A stretch of DNA of 64,000 nucleotides. It comes from an uncultured Bacteroidia bacterium (GTDB lineage Bacteria; Bacteroidota; Bacteroidia; Bacteroidales; Prolixibacteraceae). The notes under the pieces are model-generated. The model was not told the DNA's origin and searched no databases. It worked only from the letters and a program-made list of their open reading frames with translations. The stretch's first letter is position 1; every line of letters starts with the position of its first letter. Shown piece after piece: positions 55,105 to 64,000 of this stretch. The translations under genes and the position numbers were made by a program. Where the stretch lies: contig CAIUAN010000044.1 of NCBI GenBank assembly GCA_903897145.1, positions 1 through 64,000 on the forward strand. The letters are read 5' to 3'.

Positions 55105-57501
55105 CTATCTACTTGCTTTTTTAATCATCTTTCGGGCTAAGATGCGGGTAGCGAAGGTGGCAAAGGCGACAACTGTCACTGAACTTATGGGCATTAAGAT
55201 GGCCGCGACAACTGGGGATAACTTTCCGGATAAGGCAATCGCTAATCCAATTAGATTGTAGAAGAATGAGATGCCAAAACTGATCTTTACAATCACCAAC
55301 GAACGACGTGCAAATCCAATAAAATCATTGAGTTGGTGAAATTTCGTCGCTTCTATAATGGCATCTCCGGCTGGCGAGAAATGGTAAATATCATCGGCGA
55401 TAGAAAGCGCCACATCACTCTGCATAAATGCCCCTGAATCATTCAATCCATCACCCGTCATCATCACCTGTCGACCTTGACTTCTGAGGTTTGCCACAAA
55501 CTCCATCTTTTGTTGAGGCTCTTGATTAAAATAGATCTTATCGGGACTGAAATAGTGCTGCAAGGTCTCTTTCTCTGAATCATTGTCTCCTGAGAGCAAA
55601 TATAAATCGAATTTTTTGCCGAGCTTTTCGATCACATCTTTAAATCCAGGTCGATATTGGTTGCTAATCTTAAAATAACCTTTCATCTGATTGTCGATCG
55701 CGAGATAAACGCCTGATGATTTTTGCTCGACTGAGCTTCCCGTTGCTCCTACAAATGTCAGCGATCCTATCCGAATGGATTTACCTTCAATAGTGGCAAA
55801 AATACCTTTCCCCGACATCTCCGTAAATCCAGTGCACTCATGTGTTTTTACCTTTGAGAGCTGTCGATCTATCGCTTGACTCAGTGGATGCGTCGACTGT
55901 TGAACCATTGTTTTTACGGCGCTTAACTCCCATTCGGTTAAGGAGTCTCCGATAAATTCAACTTGATTTTCATCGGGTTTTGTGAGGGTTCCTGTCTTGT
56001 CAAAAACTAGGGTGTCAATTCGCGTTAGCTTCTCAATCACCCGCATATTCTTTAAATACATCCCTTTCTGTCCTAAAATGCGCATGGAGGTCCCTAAGGT
56101 AAATGGAAGCGACATGGCTAAGGCACAGGGACAAGCGACAATAAGTACCGAGGTTAGCACCATGATGGCCGTATGAAAATCACCTCGAATCATCCAAAAC
56201 CCAAATCCGAGGAGTGCAATGATGATGATCGTTATGGTAAAATAGATGCTAATAGCATCAATTAAGCTAGTGAGAGAGCGCTGCGTCGACTGCTTAGGCT
56301 CATTTTGATTCCAGAGTTGTGTGAGGTGACTCTGTTTCACCTCCCGCTCAACTTTTATCGTGATTGAGCCTCCAGTTTGGATGCCGCCAGCATAGACGAA
56401 ATCGCCAACTGATTTTTTTATGGGAACCGATTCGCCCGTTACAAAGCTATAATCGATCATGGCAGCTCCATCGATTAAGATGCCATCGGCAGGAATAAGT
56501 TCTTTATTGCGTAACAAGATCAGATCGCCAATTGTGACCTCTTCCAATAAGGTGCTGTGACCTACTCCGTCAATAAGTTTTGTTACTGCAACAGGAAAGT
56601 ATGATTTGTAATCGCGGTCGAACGAGAGCGATTGATAGGTCTTACTTTGATACCATTTTCCGATTAAGAGAAAAAAGAGGAATCCGGCTAAGGTGTCTGA
56701 ATATCCTGGACCTCTAGAGGTAAACACCTCATAAGCAGTGACAAAGAATAACGAGAGGATGCCAAGAGCGATGGGTAGATCGATGTTGACGATCCCTTTG
56801 CGTAAATTTTTTGTGGCCGAGATAATATAATCGCTGCCGCTATAAAACACCAAGGGAAGCGCCAAAATAAAACTGATGTAGTGAAGAAACGAACCGAGTG
56901 TTTCGCCTAACGATTTTCCATTGAAATATTCAGGAAGGCTGTACATCATCACATTCCCAAAAACAAATCCTGCAACACCCATCTTATAAAGCAAGGTCCG
57001 ATCTATGGCGTGAACCTCCGTTTTTTCAAGGGTTTTTAAGGAAATATCGGGGATATAATGGATTGAAACTAGTAATTCGACAACTTGACGCAGGGTTATC
57101 TCGTCGCTATTGAAATTAACGGTGACCTCTTTTCGTACAAAATTTACCGACGACTGTTTAACTCCACTATTTAATTTGCCGAGATGCTCAAGGAGCCAAA
57201 TACACGAAACACAGTGGATCGAAGGGATGTAAAAAGTTACGCGGGCGATCTGTCCCTCTGAGAATTCATATAATTTTTGCTTGACCGCTTCTTGATCTAA
57301 AAAAGCATATTTTGATTTGTGCGCAGGATCACTAATTCGAACCCCGGGCGTAGCTTCGAAATCGTAATACTGGTGAAGCTGATTTTCATTTAATAGCTGA
57401 AAGACTTGCTTGCAGCCGATGCAGCAAAAGTTCTGCATCGTATACGTAATCGGCTCCTTGCCGCAGTCGGCCCCACAATGAATACAGGCGTTCTCTCTCA
57501 T
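55105..57501 (-). CDS. ccoI: Copper-transporting P1B-type ATPase for cbb3 oxidase assembly (CcoI/FixI-like)
   Basis: A 798-residue P-type ATPase. A Cys-rich N-terminus (CIHCGADCGKE, FCCIGCKQVF) precedes an HMA domain with C97 and C100 (SIHCVSCIWLL). Eight membrane helices include CPC at 457-459 (VACPCALAMS). The phosphorylation site is D501 in FDKTGTLT; TGESVP and GDGLNDS are also present. It moves copper out of the cytoplasm for the CuB site of the oxidase. Last gene of the leftward cluster; ccoS, which usually follows ccoI in this phylum, is not seen. Confidence 0.93.
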   Translation of the reverse strand: MRENACIHCGADCGKEPITYTMQNFCCIGCKQVFQLLNENQLHQYYDFEATPGVRISDPAHKSKYAFLDQEAVKQKLYEFSEGQIARVTFYIPSIHCVSCIWLLEHLGKLNSGVKQSSVNFVRKEVTVNFNSDEITLRQVVELLVSIHYIPDISLKTLEKTEVHAIDRTLLYKMGVAGFVFGNVMMYSLPEYFNGKSLGETLGSFLHYISFILALPLVFYSGSDYIISATKNLRKGIVNIDLPIALGILSLFFVTAYEVFTSRGPGYSDTLAGFLFFLLIGKWYQSKTYQSLSFDRDYKSYFPVAVTKLIDGVGHSTLLEEVTIGDLILLRNKELIPADGILIDGAAMIDYSFVTGESVPIKKSVGDFVYAGGIQTGGSITIKVEREVKQSHLTQLWNQNEPKQSTQRSLTSLIDAISIYFTITIIIIALLGFGFWMIRGDFHTAIMVLTSVLIVACPCALAMSLPFTLGTSMRILGQKGMYLKNMRVIEKLTRIDTLVFDKTGTLTKPDENQVEFIGDSLTEWELSAVKTMVQQSTHPLSQAIDRQLSKVKTHECTGFTEMSGKGIFATIEGKSIRIGSLTFVGATGSSVEQKSSGVYLAIDNQMKGYFKISNQYRPGFKDVIEKLGKKFDLYLLSGDNDSEKETLQHYFSPDKIYFNQEPQQKMEFVANLRSQGRQVMMTGDGLNDSGAFMQSDVALSIADDIYHFSPAGDAIIEATKFHQLNDFIGFARRSLVIVKISFGISFFYNLIGLAIALSGKLSPVVAAILMPISSVTVVAFATFATRILARKMIKKASR

Positions 57502-57531
57502 CTAGTGACTTTTTTTGATCCTGTTTTCACG

Positions 57532-58320
57532 TTATTTCGTTGCTTTTTTATCCTGGGGCTTTGTCTCACTTCCGGGCTCACAGCACGCATTTTTTACCGC
57601 ATCCTGATTGGTTTTTGAAACTTCCTGTATAAGATGTGATTGCGGTGTTAACTTCTCTTTTGGCGGACTGAGAAAAGGGATGCCCAGGGTAAGTCCACGA
57701 AGAATAAACAGCACCCCAATAAGCAGCGTTAAATATGGAATTGCTTTATTCATCTGACTTCGAGCCGTTGCAGTAACAAAGTTCCCCACCCAACCAATAA
57801 GCATCATCATTGGTAAAGTACCTAGTCCGAATACGATCATAAAGAGTGCGCCTAAGGTTGCACTTCCAGTTCCAATTGCACCCGCGATGGCTAAGTATAC
57901 CAAACCGCAAGGAAGAAGTCCATTCGCTAAACCAATCAAGAAAAGTCCTTTGTAGGAGCGGTCTTGGAATAAGCGTTGAATGGCGCGTCGAATGGGTGCT
58001 GTTAGGGAATCTATATTGACCTTAAATTGCTTCTTGAAAATCAGAGGAAGGAGGATCGTTGCAATCATGATCGAGCCCATTGTGATCGATATTCCTTGTT
58101 GAAAGCCGAGCATCGAAAAGCTTTGGCCAATCAGTCCAAAGAATAGTCCCATCATGCCATAGGTTGTGGTCCGTCCAATGTTATAAAGTACTCCACTTCC
58201 AAGTTTTTGTCCTAAATTATGGCCACGCAATGGGAGACTCAAGGCAATGGGTCCGCACATGCCGATACAATGCATGCTTCCCATAAGTCCGAGCGCCAAA
58301 GCTGTGATTAAGATCTCCAT
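57532..58320 (-). CDS. SafE/TauE-like membrane protein of the cbb3 cluster
   Basis: A 262-residue inner-membrane protein with about six helices. The family signature LMGSMHCIGMCGPIALSLP (13-31) and a second copy-like NGLLPCGLVYLAIAGAI both carry Cys or Pro-Cys motifs. This form (UreH/TauE/SafE family) is regularly linked to ccoGHI genes and is thought to help copper or thiol handling during oxidase assembly. A soluble C-terminal tail ends with Cys-Cys and many Lys. It sits 30 bases before ccoI. Confidence 0.85.
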   Translation of the reverse strand: MEILITALALGLMGSMHCIGMCGPIALSLPLRGHNLGQKLGSGVLYNIGRTTTYGMMGLFFGLIGQSFSMLGFQQGISITMGSIMIATILLPLIFKKQFKVNIDSLTAPIRRAIQRLFQDRSYKGLFLIGLANGLLPCGLVYLAIAGAIGTGSATLGALFMIVFGLGTLPMMMLIGWVGNFVTATARSQMNKAIPYLTLLIGVLFILRGLTLGIPFLSPPKEKLTPQSHLIQEVSKTNQDAVKNACCEPGSETKPQDKKATK

Positions 58321-58341
58321 TCTCTTGGTGTACGTTGCAAA

Positions 58342-58785
58342 TTAGTTCTCAAGAATTAACTCTTTCTCGACTTGATACTGCTCTTTGCCAATCATCCAGG
58401 CGAAGGTTGCGACATAGCGTCCTTTGATCAGATTTTTCTGGTCGAATGTTTGTGTGGCGGTTTTAACTAAGACTTGAGTTGTAAAATCGAGTTTTTGATC
58501 TGATGGACGATAAAAAGTCACCTGCATGGTATCGGATCGTTGATAGATTGACTTTGAGAATTGAGCAACAAGCTGATGATCGATAATCTTTAATTGGATG
58601 CTATCGCGGAAGCTTGCAGATCGAGTATTAATCTCCATTTGATGGGTATAATTGGCCCCTTTTTCGTAGTAATCTTTGCTCACAAGGTCGGTATTTTGTC
58701 GCAAGGAAAACACAATAAAGGTGATCATAACAGTCAAAAAGAGTGCAAAAACAAGAAGTATGCTAGTTCCCCAATTTATTTTCAT
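58342..58785 (-). CDS. ccoH: FixH/CcoH-family cbb3 assembly protein
   Basis: A 147-residue protein with one membrane helix (about 7-28) then SKDYYEKGANYTHQMEI, the FixH hallmark. A periplasmic beta domain follows. Needed for maturation of cbb3 oxidase. Located between the DUF1080 gene (5 bases) and the SafE-like gene (21 bases), the usual place for FixH. Confidence 0.87.
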   Translation of the reverse strand: MKINWGTSILLVFALFLTVMITFIVFSLRQNTDLVSKDYYEKGANYTHQMEINTRSASFRDSIQLKIIDHQLVAQFSKSIYQRSDTMQVTFYRPSDQKLDFTTQVLVKTATQTFDQKNLIKGRYVATFAWMIGKEQYQVEKELILEN

Positions 58786-58790
58786 CGTAT

Positions 58791-59465
58791 TTATTTTAAG
58801 CTTTTGATCTTAATATTTCGATATTCCATGAGTCCTCGATCAGCTTCAAGTCCAAAGCGTCCGCTTGTCGGAAGTTGCATCGCCTCTTCTAGGATTTCGC
58901 CATTACACGTGCATCTGGCTACATTATTTTTAACTGTCACCTCAATTAGGTTCCACTCTTGAGCCTTGTATTTCTGAAGCTTTTTATAAGGACCCGCTAC
59001 CAGATAGTCGCGACATTGTAATTGTTTTCCACGCAAGTATATTCCACTGTCGGCATTTACAGATGCGCGAAACTCAAGCGATAAAGTGAAGTCTTCAGGA
59101 TACTCCTGGACAGTCCAAAGGCTAATCCAATGTGGACCTTTTTCTTGGTTCCATGGGTTTACTGATAAGATCCCTTTTTTGCCAGCGAAGCGGCTATCTG
59201 AAGACTCTTCTCGGCCATCGAAGGAGACAAAAACAGTTTTGTCACTCTGCTTCTCAAGGTATCCCCATCCGGTTAAATTTTTCCCATTAAAGGGATTCGT
59301 ATGAGGGTCTGAACTCTTAAATAAAAAGGGGATAATGGCGAAACTTGAACTGGCAATAATGTTCAAGATTAAAGCCAATACAAGGGTTTTAAATAGATTT
59401 GAGAAAATATTTTTAAATCTGAGATCAGGAGTAAGTCCCTCCGATGCAATTAGATTTTGTGACAT
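58791..59465 (-). CDS. DUF1080 (3-keto-disaccharide hydrolase-like, LamG fold) protein inside the oxidase cluster
   Basis: A 224-residue protein. A hydrophobic segment at about 28-44 (LVLALILNIIASSSFA) serves as a signal or anchor. The rest is the DUF1080 beta-sandwich: NPFNGKNLTGWGYLEK, FTLSLEFRASVNADSGIYLR, EWNLIEVTVKNNVARCTCNG and FGLEADRGLMEYRNIKI. Relatives bind or hydrolyse sugars and occur beside glycan genes, so its place 5 bases before ccoH is unexpected. It has its own -7 box and may lead the transcript DUF1080-ccoH-SafE-ccoI. Role here unknown. Confidence 0.82.
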   Translation of the reverse strand: MSQNLIASEGLTPDLRFKNIFSNLFKTLVLALILNIIASSSFAIIPFLFKSSDPHTNPFNGKNLTGWGYLEKQSDKTVFVSFDGREESSDSRFAGKKGILSVNPWNQEKGPHWISLWTVQEYPEDFTLSLEFRASVNADSGIYLRGKQLQCRDYLVAGPYKKLQKYKAQEWNLIEVTVKNNVARCTCNGEILEEAMQLPTSGRFGLEADRGLMEYRNIKIKSLK

Positions 59466-59487
59466 GCTAATTCGTTTTAAAGTTTCT

Positions 59488-59495
59488 CAAATTTA
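59488..59495 (-). promoter_or_regulatory. -7 box of the DUF1080-ccoH-SafE-ccoI unit
   Basis: The reverse strand reads TAAATTTG, a full consensus match, 22 bases before the DUF1080 ATG. Confidence 0.4.
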
Positions 59496-59553
59496 ACATT
59501 TACTCTTACAGATTGATTTATTGGATTAATTATTACGCTGAGCAAAGCTTAAA

Positions 59554-59582
59554 CTGAATGGAAGGATTTCTCCTTCAATCAG
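59554..59582 (-). terminator. Possible terminator hairpin after ccoG
   Basis: GAAGGA/TCCTTC (59561-59566 with 59571-59576) with outer CTGA/TCAG pairing, just downstream of the ccoG stop. No clear T run. Confidence 0.4.
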
Positions 59583-59605
59583 GGGCTGCGATCTTGCTGA
59601 CTGCG

Positions 59606-60976
59606 CTAGTTGGCTGGTCCTAAGAAATTAGTTGTGTATACCCCGAGTAGATGCTCTCCTTCATAAATCCCAATTTGGATGGGTGTGCTTTTCCCTTTTA
59701 AATCTTGCGTTTCGATGTTTGCAATCATTACGCTCTCTAGTATTCCTTGTGCTTTTAAGAGTGTTTGACCAGTCGCTAATTGAATTTTTCCGCGCTTTGG
59801 TTCAATGAGTCTAATCTGTAATGATTTGTCAACTAGTGTCTTATTGATAATTTTAAGTAAATAAATATTTGAATAGGTTACTGAATCGACTTTTTGATAG
59901 ATCGATCCTGAAACACGCAACATGGAGGTCTCGATTGGTTTCCGATTAACCAGTGTAACTGCTAAGATAACCAATAAAATTCCTAATACAGCTGAATAGG
60001 CATAGGTTCGCGCATTGAATATACTGCTATTACCGGTCTCAATGCCTTGGACCGAATCAAAACGAATTAAGTTCTCCGGTTTATTGATTTTTTTCATCAC
60101 GATGTTGCACTCATCGATGCAGGCGGTGCAGTTGATGCATTCGAGTTGACTCCCATTTTTTATGTCAATCCCGGTAGGACAAACTGAAACACACTGGTGA
60201 CAATCGATACAGTCGCCTTTCGCTTTTGCTCCGCGAGGCTCTCCGCGTTTATAATCGTAGATGACCGCGATGGATTTTGAGTCGAGTAGTACTCCTTGAA
60301 GACGGCCATAAGGGCAGATCATGGTACAGACCTGTTCTCTAAAGTAGGCGTAAATCCAATAGTAAAATAGCGAGAGTGCGATCATGGCTACAAAACCAAA
60401 TAGATGGTCGTGAATGGGTTCGGTGATGATAGCCCACAATTTCTCGGGTCCAATGATCCAGTTGAGAAAGATATTTGTAATGAATATGGAGACTAGGATA
60501 AAGGTAGCGTGCTTGGCTAGTTTTAAGAAGAATATCTTGGTTGTCATCTCCTTTTGTGGCTTGCCAGTGCGGTAGTTTCCTTCGAAAAAGTATTCAATTC
60601 GTCGATAAACCATCTCAAGAAAGACGGTCTGTGGGCAGGCCCATCCGCACCAAAGTCGACCAAAGACTACTGTAAATAGTACAATAAAGACGACTGTCGT
60701 TGTCATGATCAACGCCAAGAGGTAAGAGTCTTGGGCCCAAATCATTTGTCCAAAGATAGAGAAGCGTCGATTGGCAACATCGAATAGCATCAACGGATTG
60801 CCATTGATTTTTACGAAGGGGGCGAAGACCAGAAAGGCAATGGCTATCCACGCAACAACTGTGCGTCGTGCATACCACTTCCCTTTAGGTTGCTTGGCAT
60901 AAATCCAATTGCGCTGACCTTGATCGTTGATGTTAATTGGACGGTCGCGAAAAGTCCGTGGAGTCTCTAGGAGCAT
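59606..60976 (-). CDS. ccoG: cbb3 oxidase assembly protein CcoG (FixG/RdxA)
   Basis: A 456-residue membrane iron-sulfur protein with about five helices. Cys110 and Cys114 (GRLWCGWACPQ) and Cys217 and Cys221 (QVCTMICPYGR) lie at the membrane. Two 4Fe-4S ferredoxin clusters use C256, C259, C262, C266 and C280, C283, C286, C290. A C-terminal Ig-like domain follows. CcoG reduces Cu(II) for CuB loading. Sits 33 bases after ccoP. Confidence 0.95.
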   Translation of the reverse strand: MLLETPRTFRDRPININDQGQRNWIYAKQPKGKWYARRTVVAWIAIAFLVFAPFVKINGNPLMLFDVANRRFSIFGQMIWAQDSYLLALIMTTTVVFIVLFTVVFGRLWCGWACPQTVFLEMVYRRIEYFFEGNYRTGKPQKEMTTKIFFLKLAKHATFILVSIFITNIFLNWIIGPEKLWAIITEPIHDHLFGFVAMIALSLFYYWIYAYFREQVCTMICPYGRLQGVLLDSKSIAVIYDYKRGEPRGAKAKGDCIDCHQCVSVCPTGIDIKNGSQLECINCTACIDECNIVMKKINKPENLIRFDSVQGIETGNSSIFNARTYAYSAVLGILLVILAVTLVNRKPIETSMLRVSGSIYQKVDSVTYSNIYLLKIINKTLVDKSLQIRLIEPKRGKIQLATGQTLLKAQGILESVMIANIETQDLKGKSTPIQIGIYEGEHLLGVYTTNFLGPAN

Positions 60977-61009
60977 AAAAATAATTCAGTAATCGGGAAC
61001 CTAGCGCAA

Positions 61010-61588
61010 TTAAGGTTTACATTCGACCCCTTGCGCCGCTTTCCCATTTGCCGGATTGCTGCCGACTAATTTTTTTGCAATAAACAGACTAACGCTTTGA
61101 ATCTCATCGGGCGTCATCATTGTTTTAAAGGGGGTCATCCCTTTTTCGGGTTTCCCCTCTGCCACCATTTTATTGATAGCTGGTAATGAGCAGCCATTTA
61201 ACCAATAATTGTCTGTTAGGTTCGGTCCGATTGGGTTTCCTTCACCTTTAACTCCATGGCAGGCAATACACCCTTTCTGGGTAAATAAGGTTGCTCCAGA
61301 GGCAAGCATCTCCGACTCATTTTGTGAGGCGGCGCCGCCAGCTGAAGGCTTTGCGGCATTGGCTTTATCTGCTGCAGTGATGCTTTGAGCATATTCGCTA
61401 GCTTGATCTTTGGCATTACCTGGGTATCCAAAATAACGAATGGCATAAAAAAGTGAGAACCCTATGGTCACTAAGAAGACCAGGATAATCCAATTAGGTG
61501 CTGGATTATTCAGCTCTTTTACACCGTCAAAATCATCATCATGATCTAGCCCTTCAGGACTGCTGTTAATAGTTGTTTTTTTTGCCAT
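61010..61588 (-). CDS. ccoP: cbb3 oxidase subunit III, mono-haem cytochrome c
   Basis: A 192-residue protein: acidic N-terminus, one membrane helix (about 33-50), an Ala-rich linker and one cytochrome c domain with C107, C110 and H111 (GCIACHGVKGEGN) and the axial Met in GMTPFKTMM. Proteobacterial CcoP has two haems; the single-haem form fits Bacteroidota. It passes electrons to CcoO/CcoN. Confidence 0.93.
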   Translation of the reverse strand: MAKKTTINSSPEGLDHDDDFDGVKELNNPAPNWIILVFLVTIGFSLFYAIRYFGYPGNAKDQASEYAQSITAADKANAAKPSAGGAASQNESEMLASGATLFTQKGCIACHGVKGEGNPIGPNLTDNYWLNGCSLPAINKMVAEGKPEKGMTPFKTMMTPDEIQSVSLFIAKKLVGSNPANGKAAQGVECKP

Positions 61589-61642
61589 AACCTCTGTTTT
61601 CTAGTGTTACTTTTTATTCGTTTTTAGGATAAACCCTTAGTT

Positions 61643-61828
61643 TTATTCCTTCTGATTCAGTTCGTCTACTTCAAAAATTGAAGTTTTAAAGTCTACTAAG
61701 TCTTCTCGCGGCATCCGAATCGTACGATAAAGGATAACGACAAAGAGGGCTAAAAAAATTAGCAATCCAATGGTATAAAAGGCTTGGATCCCATTGACAT
61801 CGCGTAATACATTCCCTACAAAATTCAT
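61643..61828 (-). CDS. ccoQ: cbb3 oxidase small subunit CcoQ-like
   Basis: A 61-residue single-helix protein (IGLLIFLALFVVILYRTIRM). Its position between ccoNO and ccoP (22 and 54 bases) and the short charged tail identify it as the CcoQ-type subunit that stabilises the complex. Little sequence signal on its own; the call is by size, topology and position. Confidence 0.8.
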   Translation of the reverse strand: MNFVGNVLRDVNGIQAFYTIGLLIFLALFVVILYRTIRMPREDLVDFKTSIFEVDELNQKE

Positions 61829-61850
61829 AATTTCAACTTAGATTAGACTA

Positions 61851-63983
61851 TTATTTTGTTGCTGTCGAGATGTCGCGACCTAGTTTATGCAGGTATGCGA
61901 TCATCGCTACAATCTCTTTATCCGGAGCGACTTCTACTCCCGCAGCTTTGAGCTCGTTCACGATTTTTCCTGCTTGATCTCGATAATCAGCCACCGCTTG
62001 TTTGTCGTAATCTTTGGCATATGGAACACCTAAGGTTTGCATGGCTCTGATCTTAGTTGGAATCTCCGTTAGATCAACAGTATTTTTTGTAAACCAAGGA
62101 TATGCTGGCATAATTGTTTGCGGGTTCATCTCTTTAGGCTTGGTGAAATGGTTGTAATGCCAGATGGCTGTTTTATACGTTGAGCTGCCAATCCATCCTG
62201 TCCGCGCAAGATCTGGTCCAGTGCGTCGAGAACCCCATTGGAATGGGTGATCATAGACAAATTCCCCAATCTTAGAATATTCCCCATAACGCTCAGTTTC
62301 CCAGCGCAATGGTCGCACCTGCTGCGAATGACAGTTGTAGCATCCGTTGCTGATATAGATGTCGCGACCCGCTAATTCCAAAGGCGAATAAGGTGTTACT
62401 GCCGCAATTTTTGGAATATTCGATTCAATTTTCATCATTGGAATGATCTCTACGGCGCCTCCAATAACAAGCGCAATTACGATAAGTACTGCAAAGACAA
62501 CACCTTTCCGTTCAATTAGACGATGGATCGTTTCTCCCGCTCTGCGTGATGAGGAGTCGACAAGCACAGGTGCTTCCGCAGCTTCGTTATCGACTAAGCT
62601 TCCAGCTTGAATGGTTTTAACCATGTTGTAGAAGAATAGCAAGAATCCGGAGAAGAAGAGTAAACCACCCAAAATACGAGCGTGGTACATCGGCATAATT
62701 TGCGTTGTTGTCTCTAAGAAATTAGGATATGTTAGTAGCCCATTTGCTGTGTATTCACGCAGCATCAGGTACTGAGTTATGCCTGCCCAATATAATGGGA
62801 TAGCAAAAATAAGAATGCCTAAAGTGGCTAGCCAGAAATGGACATTGGCCAATTTCTTAGAGTATAAGTTTGTTCTGAATAGCTTAGGAACTAACCAGTA
62901 GAGCATTCCGAAGATCATGCCGCCATTCCAACCCATTCCTGCTATATGGGTATGCGCAATGGTCCAGTCGGTAAAGTGACTGATGGCGTTGACACTTTTT
63001 AATGACATCATAGGCCCTTCAAATGTGGCCATCCCATAAGCAGTTAGGGCCACGACCATGAATTTCAATTCGGCTTGGTCGCGTACTTTATCCCAGGCAC
63101 CACGTAGGGTCAATAACCCGTTGATCATACCGCCCCACGATGGAGCGATCAGCATGATTGAGAAGGTTACGCCAAGTGCTTGAACCCAGTCAGGTAATGC
63201 TTGATATAGTAAGTGGTGAGGTCCAGACCACATATATAAGAAGATCAGTGTCCAAAAGTGAACGATTGAAAGCTGGTAGGAATAAATTGGGCGGTTTGAG
63301 GCTTTCGGAAGATAGTAGTACATCAATCCAAGCCATGGTGTTGTTAAGAAAAATGCCACTGCATTGTGGCCGTACCACCACTGGACCACAGCATCTTGTG
63401 CTCCTGCATAGATCGGATAACTCTTTAGTAAAGAGACAGGAAGTTCAATGCTGTTAACGATATGTAAAACGGCAATACCCAAAAATGAGGCGAGGTACCA
63501 CCAGACTGATGCATAAATATGTTTAACCCTTCTTTTAAGGATGGTTCCAATCATGTTTGCACCAAATACAACCCACACAAGTGCGATTAAGATATCGATT
63601 GGCCACTCTAGTTCGGCATACTCTTTACCGGTTGTAAAACCACCTAATAAGGTTAGGGCTGCTAAGACAATGATAATTTGCCATCCCCAGAAATGGACCT
63701 TACTCATGGTATCATTAAACAGCCGAGCTTTTAATACTCGTTGCATGGAGTGATAAATCCCGGCAAACATCGCGTTGCCGATAAAGGCAAAGATGACCGC
63801 GTTGGTATGCAATGGACGGGTACGACCGTAAGTGGTGTATTCTAGCCCAAGGTTAAAGGCAGGGAATGCCAGTTGCAAGGCAATCAGTAATCCAACTAAT
63901 AAAGCCACGGCCCCCCAGACTAGCGTGGCGATAATAAAATACTTGACTATTTTATTATCATAATTAAATTGTTGTACTTCCAT
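61851..63983 (-). CDS. ccoNO: cbb3-type cytochrome c oxidase, fused CcoN-CcoO
   Basis: A 710-residue fusion. Residues 1 to about 470 are the 12-helix catalytic subunit CcoN, with haem ligand H59, CuB ligands H206, H256 and H257 (MWSGPHHLLY), and H344 and H346 (AHTHIAGMGW). From about 490, CcoO has a membrane anchor and a haem c site C548, C551 and H552 (GCYNCHSQQVRPLR). The enzyme reduces oxygen at low concentration and pumps protons. The fusion is typical of Bacteroidota. First gene seen of the leftward cluster ccoNO-ccoQ-ccoP-ccoG; its promoter lies near or beyond the window edge. Confidence 0.96.
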   Translation of the reverse strand: MEVQQFNYDNKIVKYFIIATLVWGAVALLVGLLIALQLAFPAFNLGLEYTTYGRTRPLHTNAVIFAFIGNAMFAGIYHSMQRVLKARLFNDTMSKVHFWGWQIIIVLAALTLLGGFTTGKEYAELEWPIDILIALVWVVFGANMIGTILKRRVKHIYASVWWYLASFLGIAVLHIVNSIELPVSLLKSYPIYAGAQDAVVQWWYGHNAVAFFLTTPWLGLMYYYLPKASNRPIYSYQLSIVHFWTLIFLYMWSGPHHLLYQALPDWVQALGVTFSIMLIAPSWGGMINGLLTLRGAWDKVRDQAELKFMVVALTAYGMATFEGPMMSLKSVNAISHFTDWTIAHTHIAGMGWNGGMIFGMLYWLVPKLFRTNLYSKKLANVHFWLATLGILIFAIPLYWAGITQYLMLREYTANGLLTYPNFLETTTQIMPMYHARILGGLLFFSGFLLFFYNMVKTIQAGSLVDNEAAEAPVLVDSSSRRAGETIHRLIERKGVVFAVLIVIALVIGGAVEIIPMMKIESNIPKIAAVTPYSPLELAGRDIYISNGCYNCHSQQVRPLRWETERYGEYSKIGEFVYDHPFQWGSRRTGPDLARTGWIGSSTYKTAIWHYNHFTKPKEMNPQTIMPAYPWFTKNTVDLTEIPTKIRAMQTLGVPYAKDYDKQAVADYRDQAGKIVNELKAAGVEVAPDKEIVAMIAYLHKLGRDISTATK

Positions 63984-64000
63984 ATCTGTCTGATTTATTT

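Overview
The window is chromosomal DNA from a member of the Bacteroidota, probably class Bacteroidia. This is an inference from several signs. There is a SusC/SusD starch locus and a Type IX secretion/gliding core (porP-gldK-gldL-gldM-gldN). The cbb3 oxidase has the CcoN-CcoO fusion seen in this phylum. Upstream regions lack Shine-Dalgarno sequences but often carry the Bacteroidota -7 box TAnnTTTG 19-40 bases before the start codon. The order sigma-54 activator, lptE, TPR protein, secG, groES, groEL and the half-length GT5 protein beside panC-panD also fit Bacteroidia. Oxidase and glycan genes suggest an aerobic or microaerobic glycan user. No rRNA, tRNA, CRISPR array, insertion sequence or prophage was seen.

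Region by region. (1) 1-14411, starch/maltose locus: a leftward operon (MFS transporter, beta-phosphoglucomutase, GH65 phosphorylase cut by the window edge), a LacI-type regulator, and a rightward operon (susC, susD, susE, a SusF-like multidomain lipoprotein) ending at a strong terminator and followed by a lipoprotein GH13 amylase. Two copies of a palindrome centred on GCAAACGTTTGC lie before the two operons. (2) 14486-21542: aroB-aroA, a small membrane protein, a CDGSH protein, glgB with a PfkB-type sugar kinase, and kdsB. (3) 21717-28174: sigma-54 activator, lptE, TPR protein, secG, groES-groEL, exbB-exbD. (4) 28350-35053: a half-length glycogen-synthase-like protein with an Ig-like lipoprotein, panC-panD, a pair of small hairpin repeats, radA and an orphan LytTR response regulator. 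(5) 35616-38780: a large low-complexity lipoprotein and about 0.8 kb without a gene. (6) 38781-48233: the Type IX secretion core, an arginase-fold protein that has lost its metal ligands, and topA. (7) 48630-54993: a two-FAS1-domain lipoprotein next to a TonB-dependent receptor gene broken by two separate lesions, then alpha-L-fucosidase and fucose mutarotase. (8) 55105-63983: the cbb3 oxidase (ccoNO, ccoQ, ccoP) with assembly genes ccoG, fixH, a SafE-like exporter and ccoI, interrupted by a DUF1080 protein.

How they work together: the Sus proteins bind starch at the surface and import maltodextrins. GH13 and GH65 enzymes, beta-phosphoglucomutase and the MFS permease would turn maltose into glucose and glucose-6-phosphate, and glgB can store the surplus. 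ExbB-ExbD could energise SusC-type transporters, although no tonB is present. I found no clearly new multi-gene system. The most unusual points are the doubly broken receptor gene, the metal-less ureohydrolase at the secretion locus, the GH13 enzyme lacking the region I Asn-His pair, the DUF1080 insertion in the oxidase cluster, the solenoid-like lipoprotein with a long silent region before it, and the uniform promoter layout.
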